Below, piece by piece: positions 26,179-34,711 of a stretch of 64,000 nucleotides of DNA; position 1 is the first letter of the stretch; each line of letters begins with the position of its first letter. The translations under genes were made by a program, and so were the position numbers. Under the pieces are notes generated by a model, which saw nothing but the letters and a program-made list of their open reading frames with translations, had not been told where the DNA came from and ran no database searches. Source of the stretch: Sulfopaludibacter sp035606355 (GTDB lineage Bacteria > Acidobacteriota > Terriglobia > Bryobacterales > Bryobacteraceae); the NCBI GenBank assembly GCA_035606355.1, contig DATNFO010000030.1, forward strand, positions 1-64,000. Direction: 5' to 3'.

Positions 26179-27807
26179 GTGATGTGCCCTTCACTCCCGG
26201 TCTGGTCGACAGCACCGCGGCTCCAGCGCGCGGTGCCTGGCTCGCCTGGATCGCTACGGTCGATCACAAGCGGATCGGCATTATGTATCTGCTGACCACG
26301 ATGATGTTCTTCTGTATCGGCGGTATCGAGGCGCTGCTCATTCGCATTCAGCTCGCGCGGCCCGGCAACACCTTCCTCACCTCCGACGCATACAACCAGG
26401 TATTCACGATGCACGGGACGACAATGGTGTTTCTCGTCGTGGTCCCGCTGCTGGGCCTCGCCAATTACCTGACGCCGCTGATGATCGGAGCGCGCGACAT
26501 GGCGCTCCCGCGGCTGAACGCTTTCAGTTACTGGGTATTTCTGCTGGGCGGCATCTTACTTTATTTCAGCTTCGTTTCCGGCCACGCGCCGAGCGCCGGA
26601 TGGTTCAGTTACGCGCCACTGAGCGAAAAGGGATACTCGACGCGCAACGGATTGGACTACTGGGCGCTGGCTCTGCTCGGCATCGGCGTCGGCACGATTG
26701 CCACGGCCATCAACCTGAGCGTGACGGTCATCAACCTGCGAACGGAAGGACTGATGATCCGCCGGCTGCCGTTGTTCGTGTGGATGGTGCTGGTGAATTC
26801 GTTCCTGATCATCGCCGCGCTTCCGGCGCTGAATGCATCGCTGGTGATGCTGCTGGTGGACCGCCAGCTACACGCGCACTTCTTCACTCAGATCGGCGGC
26901 GGATCGCCCATTCTGTGGCAGCACTTCTTTTGGTCTTTCGGGCATCCGGAGGTGTACATCATGGTGCTGCCTGCGTTCGGCATCATCTCCGAAGTGATTC
27001 CCGTGTTCTCGCGCAAGCCGATCTTCGGCTACAGTTTCGTCGCGGCATCCACCGTCGCCATCGCGCTACTCAGCCTGGGAGTATGGGCGCACCACATGTT
27101 CGCCGCCGGACTTGGACCGGCGTGGAACTACGCCTTCGGCGCATCCAGTCTGCTGATCGCCGTGCCCACGGGCGTGAAGGTGTTCAACTGGATTGCCACC
27201 ATGTGGGGCGGGTCGATTCGGTTTACCACGTCCATGCTGTTCGCTATCGCGTTCCTGTTTACGTTCACCATCGGCGGGCTGAGCGGCGTCACATTCGCTA
27301 CCGTGCCGATCGACTGGCAGGTGACGGACACATATTATGTGGTCGCGCATATGCACTATGTACTGTTCGGCGGCACGTTGTTCGGGGTGATGGCGGGGAT
27401 TTACTACTGGTTCCCGAAGATGAGCGGCCGGATGCTTTCGGAGCGATGGGGGAAGCTCCATTTCTGGCTGATGTTCATTGGGTTTCACATGACGTTTTTC
27501 GTGCAGCACATTCTTGGTCTGGATGGAATGCCGCGCCGCGTATACACGTATCCCGATAAGCCCGGATGGGCGTTGATGAATATGATTTCGACGATTCGTG
27601 ATCGGCATTTCGGTGCTGGTGCTGCTCGCCAATATCGTGATCAGCCGGCGCAGCGGCGCAGCGGCAGGCGACAACCCGTGGAATGCGTGGACGCTCGAAT
27701 GGGCCACCAGTTCCCCGCCCCCGGAGCATAACTTCGAAACCGTGCCGCCGGTGCGCAGCCCCAGGCCGCTTTGGGACCTCGCGCATCCCTCCGGAGGGCG
27801 CTCGTGA
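26175..27807 (+). CDS. coxA: Cytochrome c oxidase subunit I, frameshifted near the C terminus
   Basis: Heme-copper oxidase catalytic subunit. It starts at the ATG overlapping coxB (VDHKRIGIMYL is the standard N-terminal motif). Ligands are present: His in FTMHGTTMVFL; HPEVYIMVLP with CuB His and the cross-linked Tyr; WAHHMF with two CuB His; YVVAHMHYVLF with both heme ligands. About 474 codons run in frame to near 27597. Then the frame shifts: the last membrane helix (VIGISVLVLLANIVIS) and tail continue in the next frame and stop at 27807, overlapping coxC by GTGA. Compared with the family motif STIGAF, eight bases (GGxGCxTT) seem deleted. Left as is, the protein has about 45 wrong residues and lacks the last helix. 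Confidence 0.9.
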
Positions 27808-28364
27808 CCCGCTTTAACACGGCGAAGCTCGCGACTGCCGTCTTCATCGCTTCGGAAGCGGTTTTCTTCATCTTCCTGATCGCGGCCTACATCTATTACT
27901 CCGGCGCGACGGTGCATGGCCCCAATGCATCGACCAGCTTGGATCCCCGGCGCACGCTTATTTTCACGATCTGCCTCATCGCCAGCAGCGGGACTTTGTG
28001 GATGGCGGAACGTCGTCTCGCCGTCCGGCAGCAGTTCGCGTTCCTGATGTGGCTGATCGCGACCATCGTGCTTGGCGCGGTTTTCATCTTCGGACAAGCG
28101 ATGGAATATATCGGGCTGATTTCGAAGAGCATCACGCCGGCGCGCAATCTTTTTGGCGCGACGTTTTTTACGCTGACAGGCTTTCATGGCTTTCACGTGC
28201 TGTGCGGGTTGCTGGCGCTCTTTGCGGTGTTGATCCTCAATTTGACTCGCACCGTCGGAGAGAAGGAGATCTCAGGGCTCGGCGCAGTTTCGATGTACTG
28301 GCACTTCGTCGACGTGGCTTGGATTGTGATTTACAGTCTGGTGTATCTGACGGTGTGGTTATGA
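27804..28364 (+). CDS. coxC: Cytochrome c oxidase subunit III
   Basis: 186 aa from GTG at 27804, chosen because it overlaps the coxA tail stop (GTGA) and begins with the usual ATAVFIASEAVFF helix; the longer upstream frame has no membrane start. Five membrane segments are visible, with E-A-V-F-F in the first, FGQAMEY in the middle and TGFHGFHVL-x-G and YWHFVDVAWIV near the end, all standard for the family. It is of the short five-helix type seen with caa3 oxidases. The stop overlaps the next ATG (ATGA). Confidence 0.93.
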   Translation: MTRFNTAKLATAVFIASEAVFFIFLIAAYIYYSGATVHGPNASTSLDPRRTLIFTICLIASSGTLWMAERRLAVRQQFAFLMWLIATIVLGAVFIFGQAMEYIGLISKSITPARNLFGATFFTLTGFHGFHVLCGLLALFAVLILNLTRTVGEKEISGLGAVSMYWHFVDVAWIVIYSLVYLTVWL

Positions 28365-29167
28365 GCTTCGGTGCCTTCGCAATCTCCGCATGGGACTGGA
28401 AACCGTCCGTCCTCGTGGGCTGTGCTGCGCTGGCGGCGGCGTACTTTGCGACCGAGGGGCTTCGGTTTCCGCGACGCGCGGCCGTCTGGATCAGCGGCAT
28501 TCTGCTCCTCCTATTCGCGCTGGCGTCGCCGCTTGACACGCTCGCCGACACGTACCTGTTCAGCGCCCATATGGCGAAGCACATCGGTTTGCTTCTGTTG
28601 ATTCCTGCGCTGTTGCTGATCGGCTGCCCGCCGGTGTGGATGGAACGGCTGCTATCGCGCAGGCCGATGGCACGACTCGAGCGAGTGCTCGCCAATCCCG
28701 GCATCGCGTGGAGTGCGGGTATCGGCGCGATGGCGCTCTGGCACATCCCCCTGGTCTTCAACACGGCGCTGGCGCATGAGGCGTTGCACATCGCCGAACA
28801 TCTTTCGCTGCTCGTCACTGGAACAATCTTCTGGTGGCCGATCTTGTCGCCTCTCCCGCAGCTACGGCTTGCGCCCGTTCCGCAAGCCGTAGCTTACCTG
28901 TTCAGCGCATGCGGCGCGTGCACAGCTATGGGGGTGCTGATCACGTTCTCGCCGCATCTGTTATATCCCGCTTATGCCCATCCGCTCGACACGTACGGCG
29001 TTCTGCCGGCGATCCGCGATGGTTGGGGCATCTCCGCGGCCATGGATCAGCAGATCGGCGGACTATTGATGTGGGTTCCGTGCTGCTTCGTCTACCTGAC
29101 GGCGATCATGGCGATGTTCGCGCGGTGGTACGGCGAAGAAGGGAACGCAGTGGCGGAGGCTTCATGA
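28361..29167 (+). CDS. ctaG: Cytochrome c oxidase assembly protein, CtaG (caa3) type
   Basis: 268 aa with about seven membrane helices. Family-typical features: SPLDTLADTYLFSAHMAKHI with conserved His, LLLIPALLLIG, ALWHIPLVFNTALAHEALHIAEHLSLL, and DQQIGGLLMWVP near the end. Proteins of this family are needed for assembly of caa3-type oxidases in Bacillus; this is the DUF1404-like membrane type, unrelated to the copper chaperone Cox11. The ATG overlaps the coxC stop, and its own stop overlaps the next ATG, matching a fixed operon order. Confidence 0.9.
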   Translation: MSFGAFAISAWDWKPSVLVGCAALAAAYFATEGLRFPRRAAVWISGILLLLFALASPLDTLADTYLFSAHMAKHIGLLLLIPALLLIGCPPVWMERLLSRRPMARLERVLANPGIAWSAGIGAMALWHIPLVFNTALAHEALHIAEHLSLLVTGTIFWWPILSPLPQLRLAPVPQAVAYLFSACGACTAMGVLITFSPHLLYPAYAHPLDTYGVLPAIRDGWGISAAMDQQIGGLLMWVPCCFVYLTAIMAMFARWYGEEGNAVAEAS

Positions 29168-29370
29168 CGCGGGAATCCGGTACCGGCAAACGGGGATGGT
29201 CTCGCCCTTTGCCGGAGACACTGGCACGGCCGACGTACTGGCCGGCGATGCTGGCGCTCGGCATGACGCTCGCCTTGCTTGGCCCGGTTACTTCAATGGC
29301 GATCACGGTGGTCGGCGCCGGTCTCGCAGTCGCCGCGCTGGTCGGGTGGATCGGAGAACTGGTTCGATGA
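29164..29370 (+). CDS. Small membrane protein of the respiratory operon
   Basis: 68 aa with two close hydrophobic stretches (about 25-43 and 45-63: PAMLALGMTLALLGPVTS and AITVVGAGLAVAALVGWIG) after a basic N terminus. It has ATGA overlaps at both ends, so it is very likely expressed. Size, place and hydrophobicity fit a subunit IV-like accessory protein of the oxidase. No sequence signature supports a firmer name. Confidence 0.7.
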   Translation: MTRESGTGKRGWSRPLPETLARPTYWPAMLALGMTLALLGPVTSMAITVVGAGLAVAALVGWIGELVR

Positions 29371-29858
29371 GCGAAAACCTGTCGCCAGAGCGTCGAAAGT
29401 TTCTGGCGTGGATCAGCATCGGCCTGGGAAGCGTCGCCGCACTGCTGATCGGAGTCCCGGTAGTGGGCTTTCTGGTGGCGCCACTCTTCGAAGCGGCGTC
29501 TACGCGATGGCGCAGCGTCGGAACCGCCGACCAGTTTCAGCCGGGAAACACGACCGAGGTGAAGTTTGAAGACGCGTCATCGGTGGCGTGGGCGGGCGTG
29601 ACGGCACAGACGGGCGCATGGCTGCGCCGTGAAGCATCCGGCGAGTTCATCGCGTTCGCCGTGAATTGCACGCACCTGGGCTGCCCGGTGCGCTGGCTGC
29701 AGGACGCCGAATTGTTCATGTGTCCTTGCCACGGAGGCGTGTATTACAAGGACGGCACGGTCGCCGCCGGACCGCCGCCGAGGCCGCTCACGCACTACGC
29801 AGTCCGCGTGCGCGACGGGCAGGTGGAAATTCTAACTATGCCGACTCCGATTACCTGA
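29367..29858 (+). CDS. qcrA: Rieske iron-sulfur protein of cytochrome bc complex
   Basis: 163 aa. The N-terminal anchor has ERRKFLAWISIGLGSVAALLIGVP, with a membrane helix at about 12-40. The Rieske domain has both cluster-binding boxes, C101-T-H-L-G-C106 and C119-P-C-H-G-G124, which supply two Cys and two His ligands plus the disulfide. GPPPRPL (about 134-140) forms the Pro loop. It transfers electrons from quinol to cytochrome c. It sits between the oxidase genes and the cytochrome b gene, so oxidase and bc complex are made together and may form a supercomplex. Confidence 0.95.
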   Translation: MSENLSPERRKFLAWISIGLGSVAALLIGVPVVGFLVAPLFEAASTRWRSVGTADQFQPGNTTEVKFEDASSVAWAGVTAQTGAWLRREASGEFIAFAVNCTHLGCPVRWLQDAELFMCPCHGGVYYKDGTVAAGPPPRPLTHYAVRVRDGQVEILTMPTPIT

Positions 29859-29861
29859 GTT

Positions 29862-31277
29862 ATGCGCTTTCTGCACAAAGCATGGGAATGGTTCGACGCC
29901 CGCACCGACGCCTCCAAGGTGATTGGGCCGATCATGAAACACCCGGTGCCACCGCGCACCGGTTGGCAGTACGTGTTCGGGAGCGCGACCCTGTTCGCCT
30001 TCCTGATTCAGGTAGTCACGGGAATCGCGCTGTCAACCGCTTACGTCTCCAGCGCCGGACAGGCCTACGACTCGCTGCAGTGGATCACGCATCACGCGTT
30101 CCTGGGCCACCTGCTGCGCGGGATGCACTACTTCGGCGCTTCGGCGATGGTGCTGCTAGTAGGCATCCACATGATCCGCACTTTTCTGACGGCCTCGTAC
30201 AAATTCCCGCGCGAGTTGAACTGGGTGGTCGGGGTGGTGTTACTGGGGCTAACCATCCTGATGGGATTCACCGGGCAGTTGCTGCGGTGGGACCAGAACG
30301 GTGTCTGGTCGACGATCGTGGCTGCCGAGCAGGCCGGGCGCGTTCCGGTGATCGGACACTGGCTGGCGCGGCTGATCATGGGCGGTCAGACGGTGGGCGG
30401 CGCGACGCTGAGCCGGTTCTTCGCGTATCACGTTTTCTTCATTCCGGCAATGATTTTCGCGATGGTGGGACTGCATCTCGCACTCGTGCTGCGCCATGGC
30501 ATCTCGGAGAAGCCCGATCCGGCGAGGCCTGTGGATCCGAAGACCTATCGCGCATGGTATGAATCGATGCTCAAGCGCGACGGCGTCCCGTTCTGGCCCG
30601 ATGCGGCGTGGCGCGACGTAGTCTTCGGCGTAATTGTGGTCGCGTGCGTGGTTTTTCTGGCGTGGCGGATCGGCCCTCCCGAACTTACGAAGCCGCCCGA
30701 CCCGACGATCATTGAAGCGTATCCGCGTCCCGACTGGTATCTCCTGTGGTATTTCGCCGTGCTCGCGCAACTGCCGCATGGGACCGAAAGTTACGTAATC
30801 GTGGGAGCGCCGCTGGTTGCGGGTGTGTGTCTGATTCTGCTCCCTCTGCTGTTCAATAAAGGGCAGCGTGCGCCGTCGCGGCGTCCGTGGGCGATTGCCA
30901 GCGTGCTGGTGATCGTCATGAGCGTGGGTGTGTTGTGGTATCAGGGCGAGCGCTCGCCATGGTCGCCCGATTTCGGTGCGCGGCAGTTGCAGGCGTCGGT
31001 AGTGCAGGCAGCCGCCGAACCGGTTTCGCGCGGCGCAGTCCTGTTCCATGCAAAGGGATGCGAGTACTGCCATCGAATCGACGGGAACGGCGGCCAGCGC
31101 GGTCCCGACCTTTCGACGGTGGCTGACCGGCTTACAGACGAACAGATCACGCTGCGGATTCTGAACGGGGCTTATAACATGCCGTCATTCGCGAGCAGTT
31201 TGAAGCCGGACGACTTATCGGCGATCGTCGCCTTCTTGGATACGAGAAAAGTCACCTCTCCGAGCCCGCAGCAATAG
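29862..31277 (+). CDS. qcrB: Cytochrome b fused to a C-terminal cytochrome c
   Basis: 471 aa. The N-terminal part (about 1-210) is the four-helix cytochrome b core, with paired heme His in HHAFLGHLLRGMHYFGAS/GIHMIRTF and FFAYHVFFIP/GLHLALVLRHG. Then come subunit IV-like helices including the PDPTIIEAYPRPDWYLLW segment (a PEWY-like quinol-site region, here RPDWY). After the last helix a periplasmic class I cytochrome c domain follows, with C400-E-Y-C-H404 and an axial Met in NMPSF. The fusion supplies the cytochrome c1 function within the same chain and would hand electrons directly to the caa3 oxidase. It is the last gene of the operon. Confidence 0.93.
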   Translation: MRFLHKAWEWFDARTDASKVIGPIMKHPVPPRTGWQYVFGSATLFAFLIQVVTGIALSTAYVSSAGQAYDSLQWITHHAFLGHLLRGMHYFGASAMVLLVGIHMIRTFLTASYKFPRELNWVVGVVLLGLTILMGFTGQLLRWDQNGVWSTIVAAEQAGRVPVIGHWLARLIMGGQTVGGATLSRFFAYHVFFIPAMIFAMVGLHLALVLRHGISEKPDPARPVDPKTYRAWYESMLKRDGVPFWPDAAWRDVVFGVIVVACVVFLAWRIGPPELTKPPDPTIIEAYPRPDWYLLWYFAVLAQLPHGTESYVIVGAPLVAGVCLILLPLLFNKGQRAPSRRPWAIASVLVIVMSVGVLWYQGERSPWSPDFGARQLQASVVQAAAEPVSRGAVLFHAKGCEYCHRIDGNGGQRGPDLSTVADRLTDEQITLRILNGAYNMPSFASSLKPDDLSAIVAFLDTRKVTSPSPQQ

Positions 31278-31539
31278 AGTCGTTGCCTGCTGTAGGGGTG
31301 CCGTGCCCGAGCGTAACGGCATTCTAAAGCGGCTGCCGGCCCGAATACCGGAAGGCAGTGCTCACACGGACGTCGGCAGTGGGGCCGAGGTGTATGGTTT
31401 CCCGGCCCACTGCAAACGCTAGGCCGACTTTCGCACTTAAATGGCATTTCGATCTTGGGGCCAGAAAACTGCAACCCGTCCAGCGGCAACGAGAAAGGAG
31501 GATTGGAAGGCGAGGTCGGCCGGTAATGCGCCGCCCCAA

Positions 31540-31798
31540 CGGGTCCTGGCGAGTTGATGACTTCGGGATGCTTAAGTTGCCGCAGACGGCTGCCGAAGAT
31601 CTGCTGGAGATCGTGATGCGACGGTACGAACGCGCCAGCACGCTGCTGACTTCCAACCGCCCCGTGGATGACTTGGGTAGGCTACTGGCCGACGTCGCAG
31701 CAGTGGGTGCCATGCTTGACCGGTTGCTGCATCATGGGCACGTGCTCAAATGCGGGCCGAAAAGCTGGCGGACAAAAACCTCGGCGGCAAGCCTATGA
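31540..31798 (+). pseudogene. istB: IS21-type IstB helper ATPase, C-terminal fragment
   Basis: About 85 codons match the end of an IstB ATPase: VDDFGMLKL (Walker B), AAEDLLEIVMRRYERASTLLTSNRP (sensor 1 region), then AMLDRLLHHGHVLKCGPKSWR. The N-terminal half with the P-loop is missing and no istA is nearby. It is clearly different in sequence from the istB of the element at 55.5 kb, so it comes from another IS21-family insertion that has since been lost. Confidence 0.7.
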
Positions 31799-31836
31799 CT
31801 CCAACAGCGCCGATGGCCGCAAGTTGATTTGGGGAT

Positions 31837-32007
31837 TCAATCGAGAACGACCCGTGTTCCTTGCGACTCCAACGACAGCTTGATGTTTCGAGCGATCCGT
31901 TTTCGCTCAGAATCATCAAATAATTCACCGTCACTGTCGTTCCACGCCACGATTGAGGCCACGTAGACGCAGAAGCCATCTGCAAGCATCTCGCCAGCGA
32001 CGTCCAT
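31837..32007 (-). CDS. Small protein of 56 aa, possible Imm74-like
   Basis: The frame starts at the ATG at 32005-32007 (MDVAGEMLADGF) and ends in ARNIKLSLESQGTRVVLD. It is open upstream for a further 15 codons (TLVYVEDGRK) without a start codon, so the true start may be non-canonical or lost. The pattern (VYVEDGRKM-x-VAGEMLADG-x6-VAS-x3-W, then an ERxRIxxNI helix and GTRVVLD) reminds me of a family of small proteins that includes the immunity-protein-74 type. That link is from memory and uncertain. It stands alone among gene debris. Confidence 0.45.
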   Translation of the reverse strand: MDVAGEMLADGFCVYVASIVAWNDSDGELFDDSERKRIARNIKLSLESQGTRVVLD

Positions 32008-32191
32008 CTTTCGACCATCCTCAACATAGACGAGCGTCTGCCGGAACGAATCTATTTACACTGAAGTACTAGGACTCGACCAGTCGTGGCCGCGGCAGTT
32101 ATTAACCTTCGGGAGTGTCGACTTTCCCCTTATTCGCCGGTACAGTTGCGGGATGTATTTCATGCTTCGGAAATGGAGACTAACTAGATAA

Positions 32192-32884
32192 ATGAATTGG
32201 AACCGATTCGCTCTCAGGCTCTGCGTTGCTTCTGGTATCGGCCTCTTTGGCACTGTTTCGCAAGCTGCCATTGTCGAAACAGACGCCATCAGCCACACCG
32301 GCTTTGCCGTCCTGTCAACGGACCTAATCAACGGCTTGACCCCAACGTCGATTAGCGGAACAACCGATCAGGAAGGCTTACTAAGCAATACCGCCGGAAC
32401 GGCTCTGACCAACGGTCTTTTCGGACCCCCGGCGTTGGTTGAAGGTGGCCCGAACCCTGACCTGACGATCATAAACAATGGTGCTTCCATCACGTACTCC
32501 CTGCTGGCGCCGGCGACGATCATGGAGATTGACACCTTCACTGGCTGGCGCGATGCGGGGAGATCGCAACAGAGCTACATCATCTTAGTTTCAAGCAACG
32601 GGACCGATTTTGCGCCTCTGTTTACTGTGGCTTCGCAGTTCGATACCAGCGGCACCAACCCCTCTGATGAAAGAGTAGCGATTACGAATACCGGGAACAC
32701 ACCGTTGGCAACCAATGTAGAAGCGATACGGTTCGACTTTCCTACTACCCAGAACGGTTATGTGGGATATCGCGAGATCGATGTATTGGGCTCGTCCAGC
32801 GCCACTCCGGAACCGGGCTCGATGGCTCTCCTGAGTTTCGGCGCTCTCGCTCTGCTCGCCCGGCGGCTCCGCTCCGGAAGCTAG
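32192..32884 (+). CDS. PEP-CTERM sorting-domain protein
   Basis: 230 aa. Signal peptide 1-26 (ends in SQAAIVE). The body is beta-rich, with many Thr, Asn and Gly, and has no enzymatic motif. The C terminus is a textbook PEP-CTERM tail: TPEPGSMALLSFGALALLARRLR, that is the PEP box, a hydrophobic helix and a basic end. Such proteins are cut by exosortase EpsH/XrtA-type enzymes and placed at the cell surface or in extracellular polymer. No exosortase is in this window. A decayed second tail of this type lies at 43.7-43.8 kb. Confidence 0.88.
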   Translation: MNWNRFALRLCVASGIGLFGTVSQAAIVETDAISHTGFAVLSTDLINGLTPTSISGTTDQEGLLSNTAGTALTNGLFGPPALVEGGPNPDLTIINNGASITYSLLAPATIMEIDTFTGWRDAGRSQQSYIILVSSNGTDFAPLFTVASQFDTSGTNPSDERVAITNTGNTPLATNVEAIRFDFPTTQNGYVGYREIDVLGSSSATPEPGSMALLSFGALALLARRLRSGS

Positions 32885-33296
32885 GGCGCTCTCGCGCGCT
32901 CTTATCGCGGCTTAGAGAACTGGTTCTGCCGTTCGTTTCAAAAGCTCGGGGCGGTCGACCGCCCCACTGTCGACGCCGGGATAAAACGACAGCACTTCCG
33001 CTGGCTTTGTAGTCAAAGAAAAACCAGCCATCGGCCAGGACGCAGTACCCACTCTATACGAGATTCTAAATTCTCCTTGGCCGGCGGCACTCGGCGGCAT
33101 TACGATCTACCTTGCGCCGATTGTCCGAGCCCTGTGTGGGCGGAATGGCCATGGACGCCGTGCTCTTTATGCGCATCGCGAAACGAAGGTTGTTTGGCGG
33201 CTCGAATCCTTCGGAGGAACGCAGCTCATCTGGCCCACCGTGGCCCTCTGGAGCGGGCCTCTGCGATGATGCGCCAAACTTTACATCGGCTTCGAA
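32885..33296. other. Gene-free stretch before the M56 fragment
   Basis: Frames here are short and lack recognisable domains. It probably holds decayed upstream parts of the BlaR1-type gene whose HEXXH piece begins at 33297. Confidence 0.4.
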
Positions 33297-33560
33297 ATGA
33301 TTCGCCTGGAGACGAAACGCTACCGGCTTGCGCACGAACTCGCTCACATCCGGCGCCACAACTATCTCGTTAACTGGGCGCAGATGGCCATCGAGACGCT
33401 CCTGTTCGACCACCCGGCCGTGTGGTGGATCTCCAGCCGCAATCGCGAAGAACGCGAGCTGTGCTGTGACGATCTCGCCATTGCAGCAACTCAGAATGCT
33501 GCCGGCTATGCGAATTGGAGAAGCTGTTCTGACATATCCTACGCCTGGTCGCCCTCGTTC
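33297..33560 (+). pseudogene. BlaR1-type M56 metallopeptidase fragment
   Basis: About 75 codons carry the peptidase core: RLAHELAHIRRHNYLVNWAQ with the zinc-binding HELAH, then ETLLFDHPAVWWISSRNREERELCCDDLA, which contains the third ligand region. These are hallmark segments of BlaR1/MecR1-like anti-repressor membrane peptidases. The membrane helices before and the sensor domain after are missing, and the end runs out of homology at about 33510. No BlaI-type repressor gene is adjacent. Confidence 0.7.
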
Positions 33561-33782
33561 GCTCACACTTAGCCCGCATTCCGTCCGGGAGAAGTGAGAC
33601 GGCTCGTAGTACAAGCCCCGGCTGTCTCGGATTCCGATGGATCGGACCTACTGCGCTTCGTGGGTAGCTGCTATGAAAGTTGCCTTAACGTTTGGCGTTA
33701 TGCTTCCTCCAGCGGCGTTAGGCCAAGGTGGTCGCAAGGAGCATCGCGCAAGTTCTGGCGAACGCCGAGATAGGCACCGAGT

Positions 33783-34185
33783 CTATGGCAATGTGGCGGA
33801 TATACGGATCGATGGCCGGCGGAATTGCAAATCGGGCTCAATATCGTGTCCAACAATCCACTCTAGACAGACCTTCTCCGCAGCCTTCTCCTTAAGTCGG
33901 ATAACAGTCGACTGTTGCTCAATCTGACTCATAAGAGCTAAGGCGCCCGATACTCGCGGCGGGGAGACTTGTTCCCAAAGCCGCGATGCAGTCTGAAGAA
34001 ATACATAGGCGAGTGCGTGCTCGCCCCTCAGGAGTAGAACCTCTCCAATCCACTGCCGAGCATAGGCTTTATTCATAATGTAAGGAGCTCTCGTGACCTG
34101 TTGCTCAAGCAGTAGAGCGGCCTTTTGGTATCCAGGATATCGCAACTCGACAGCTCTCTCTCGAGTATCAGTTGCGCTGAGTTAG
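33783..34185 (-). pseudogene. TPR-like protein fragment
   Basis: An open frame from a stop at about 34188 to 33783 has helical repeats of TPR type (KAALLLEQQVTRAPYIMNKAYARQWIGEVLLLRGEHALAYVFLQTA) and a C-terminal helix (SGALALMSQIEQQ), then unrelated sequence. No start codon with a ribosome site was found (the first is TTG at 34145). It resembles the tail of a tetratricopeptide sensor protein, cut off at its front. Confidence 0.45.
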
Positions 34186-34318
34186 ATCCGTTTGCGACCG
34201 GTTTTTCGCCAGAACGCGTTTGGAATGAGAGGACACTTCACCTCCAACTGTCAGGGTTTGCTGTTTGTACGCCCTAAGAACAGTCTAGAGGGGGCGGCCG
34301 CTGTAGGAGCGTAATGCG

Positions 34319-34430
34319 GTGCAGTTTGGAAAGTTCGCGGGGCTCCACGTTTTCGCCACAGCCGGTCCGGAACATCGCGAGTACGTCCTAAGGCTTGGCG
34401 GGGAGTGCGTGATTGAGGAAGCCGGCGGGG
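34319..34430 (+). pseudogene. Zinc-type dehydrogenase/quinone reductase fragment
   Basis: About 35 codons read FAGLHVFATAGPEHREYVLRLGGECVIEEA. That is the second beta-alpha unit of the NADPH-binding Rossmann fold of the quinone oxidoreductase family (V-x-A-T-A-x-P-E-H-x-x-Y-V-x-x-L-G-A). Nothing recognisable of this gene remains on either side; 34431-34711 holds no gene. Confidence 0.45.
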
Positions 34431-34711
34431 TTGCATCGCAGCGGACGGTGGTTCCAGGACAACGAGGGGTCTTCGAATTTCGATGTCCAGGTAGGGCCGT
34501 AGGGGCGACCGAAATTGCGGCGCAACGTGCGTGCGCCCCATCACGCGCGCTTTAGGCGAACCAGGAGCGGGGCGGCGGTGGCCACGGACAGTGTCAGCGT
34601 CGACGCTTCGGGGACGGCGGCCTACACAGCGGACTACCGCGGCCTTTGGCGTCCCGCCGAGAGCTGACCGCTGTCACCGATTCGCGCCGCGCGCATCTTC
34701 GCAGGTGAGCC

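Noticed and set aside
26600..27559. 319-codon plus-strand open frame inside coxA
   Set aside because: Overlaps the conserved oxidase core in another frame; Arg/His-rich shadow.
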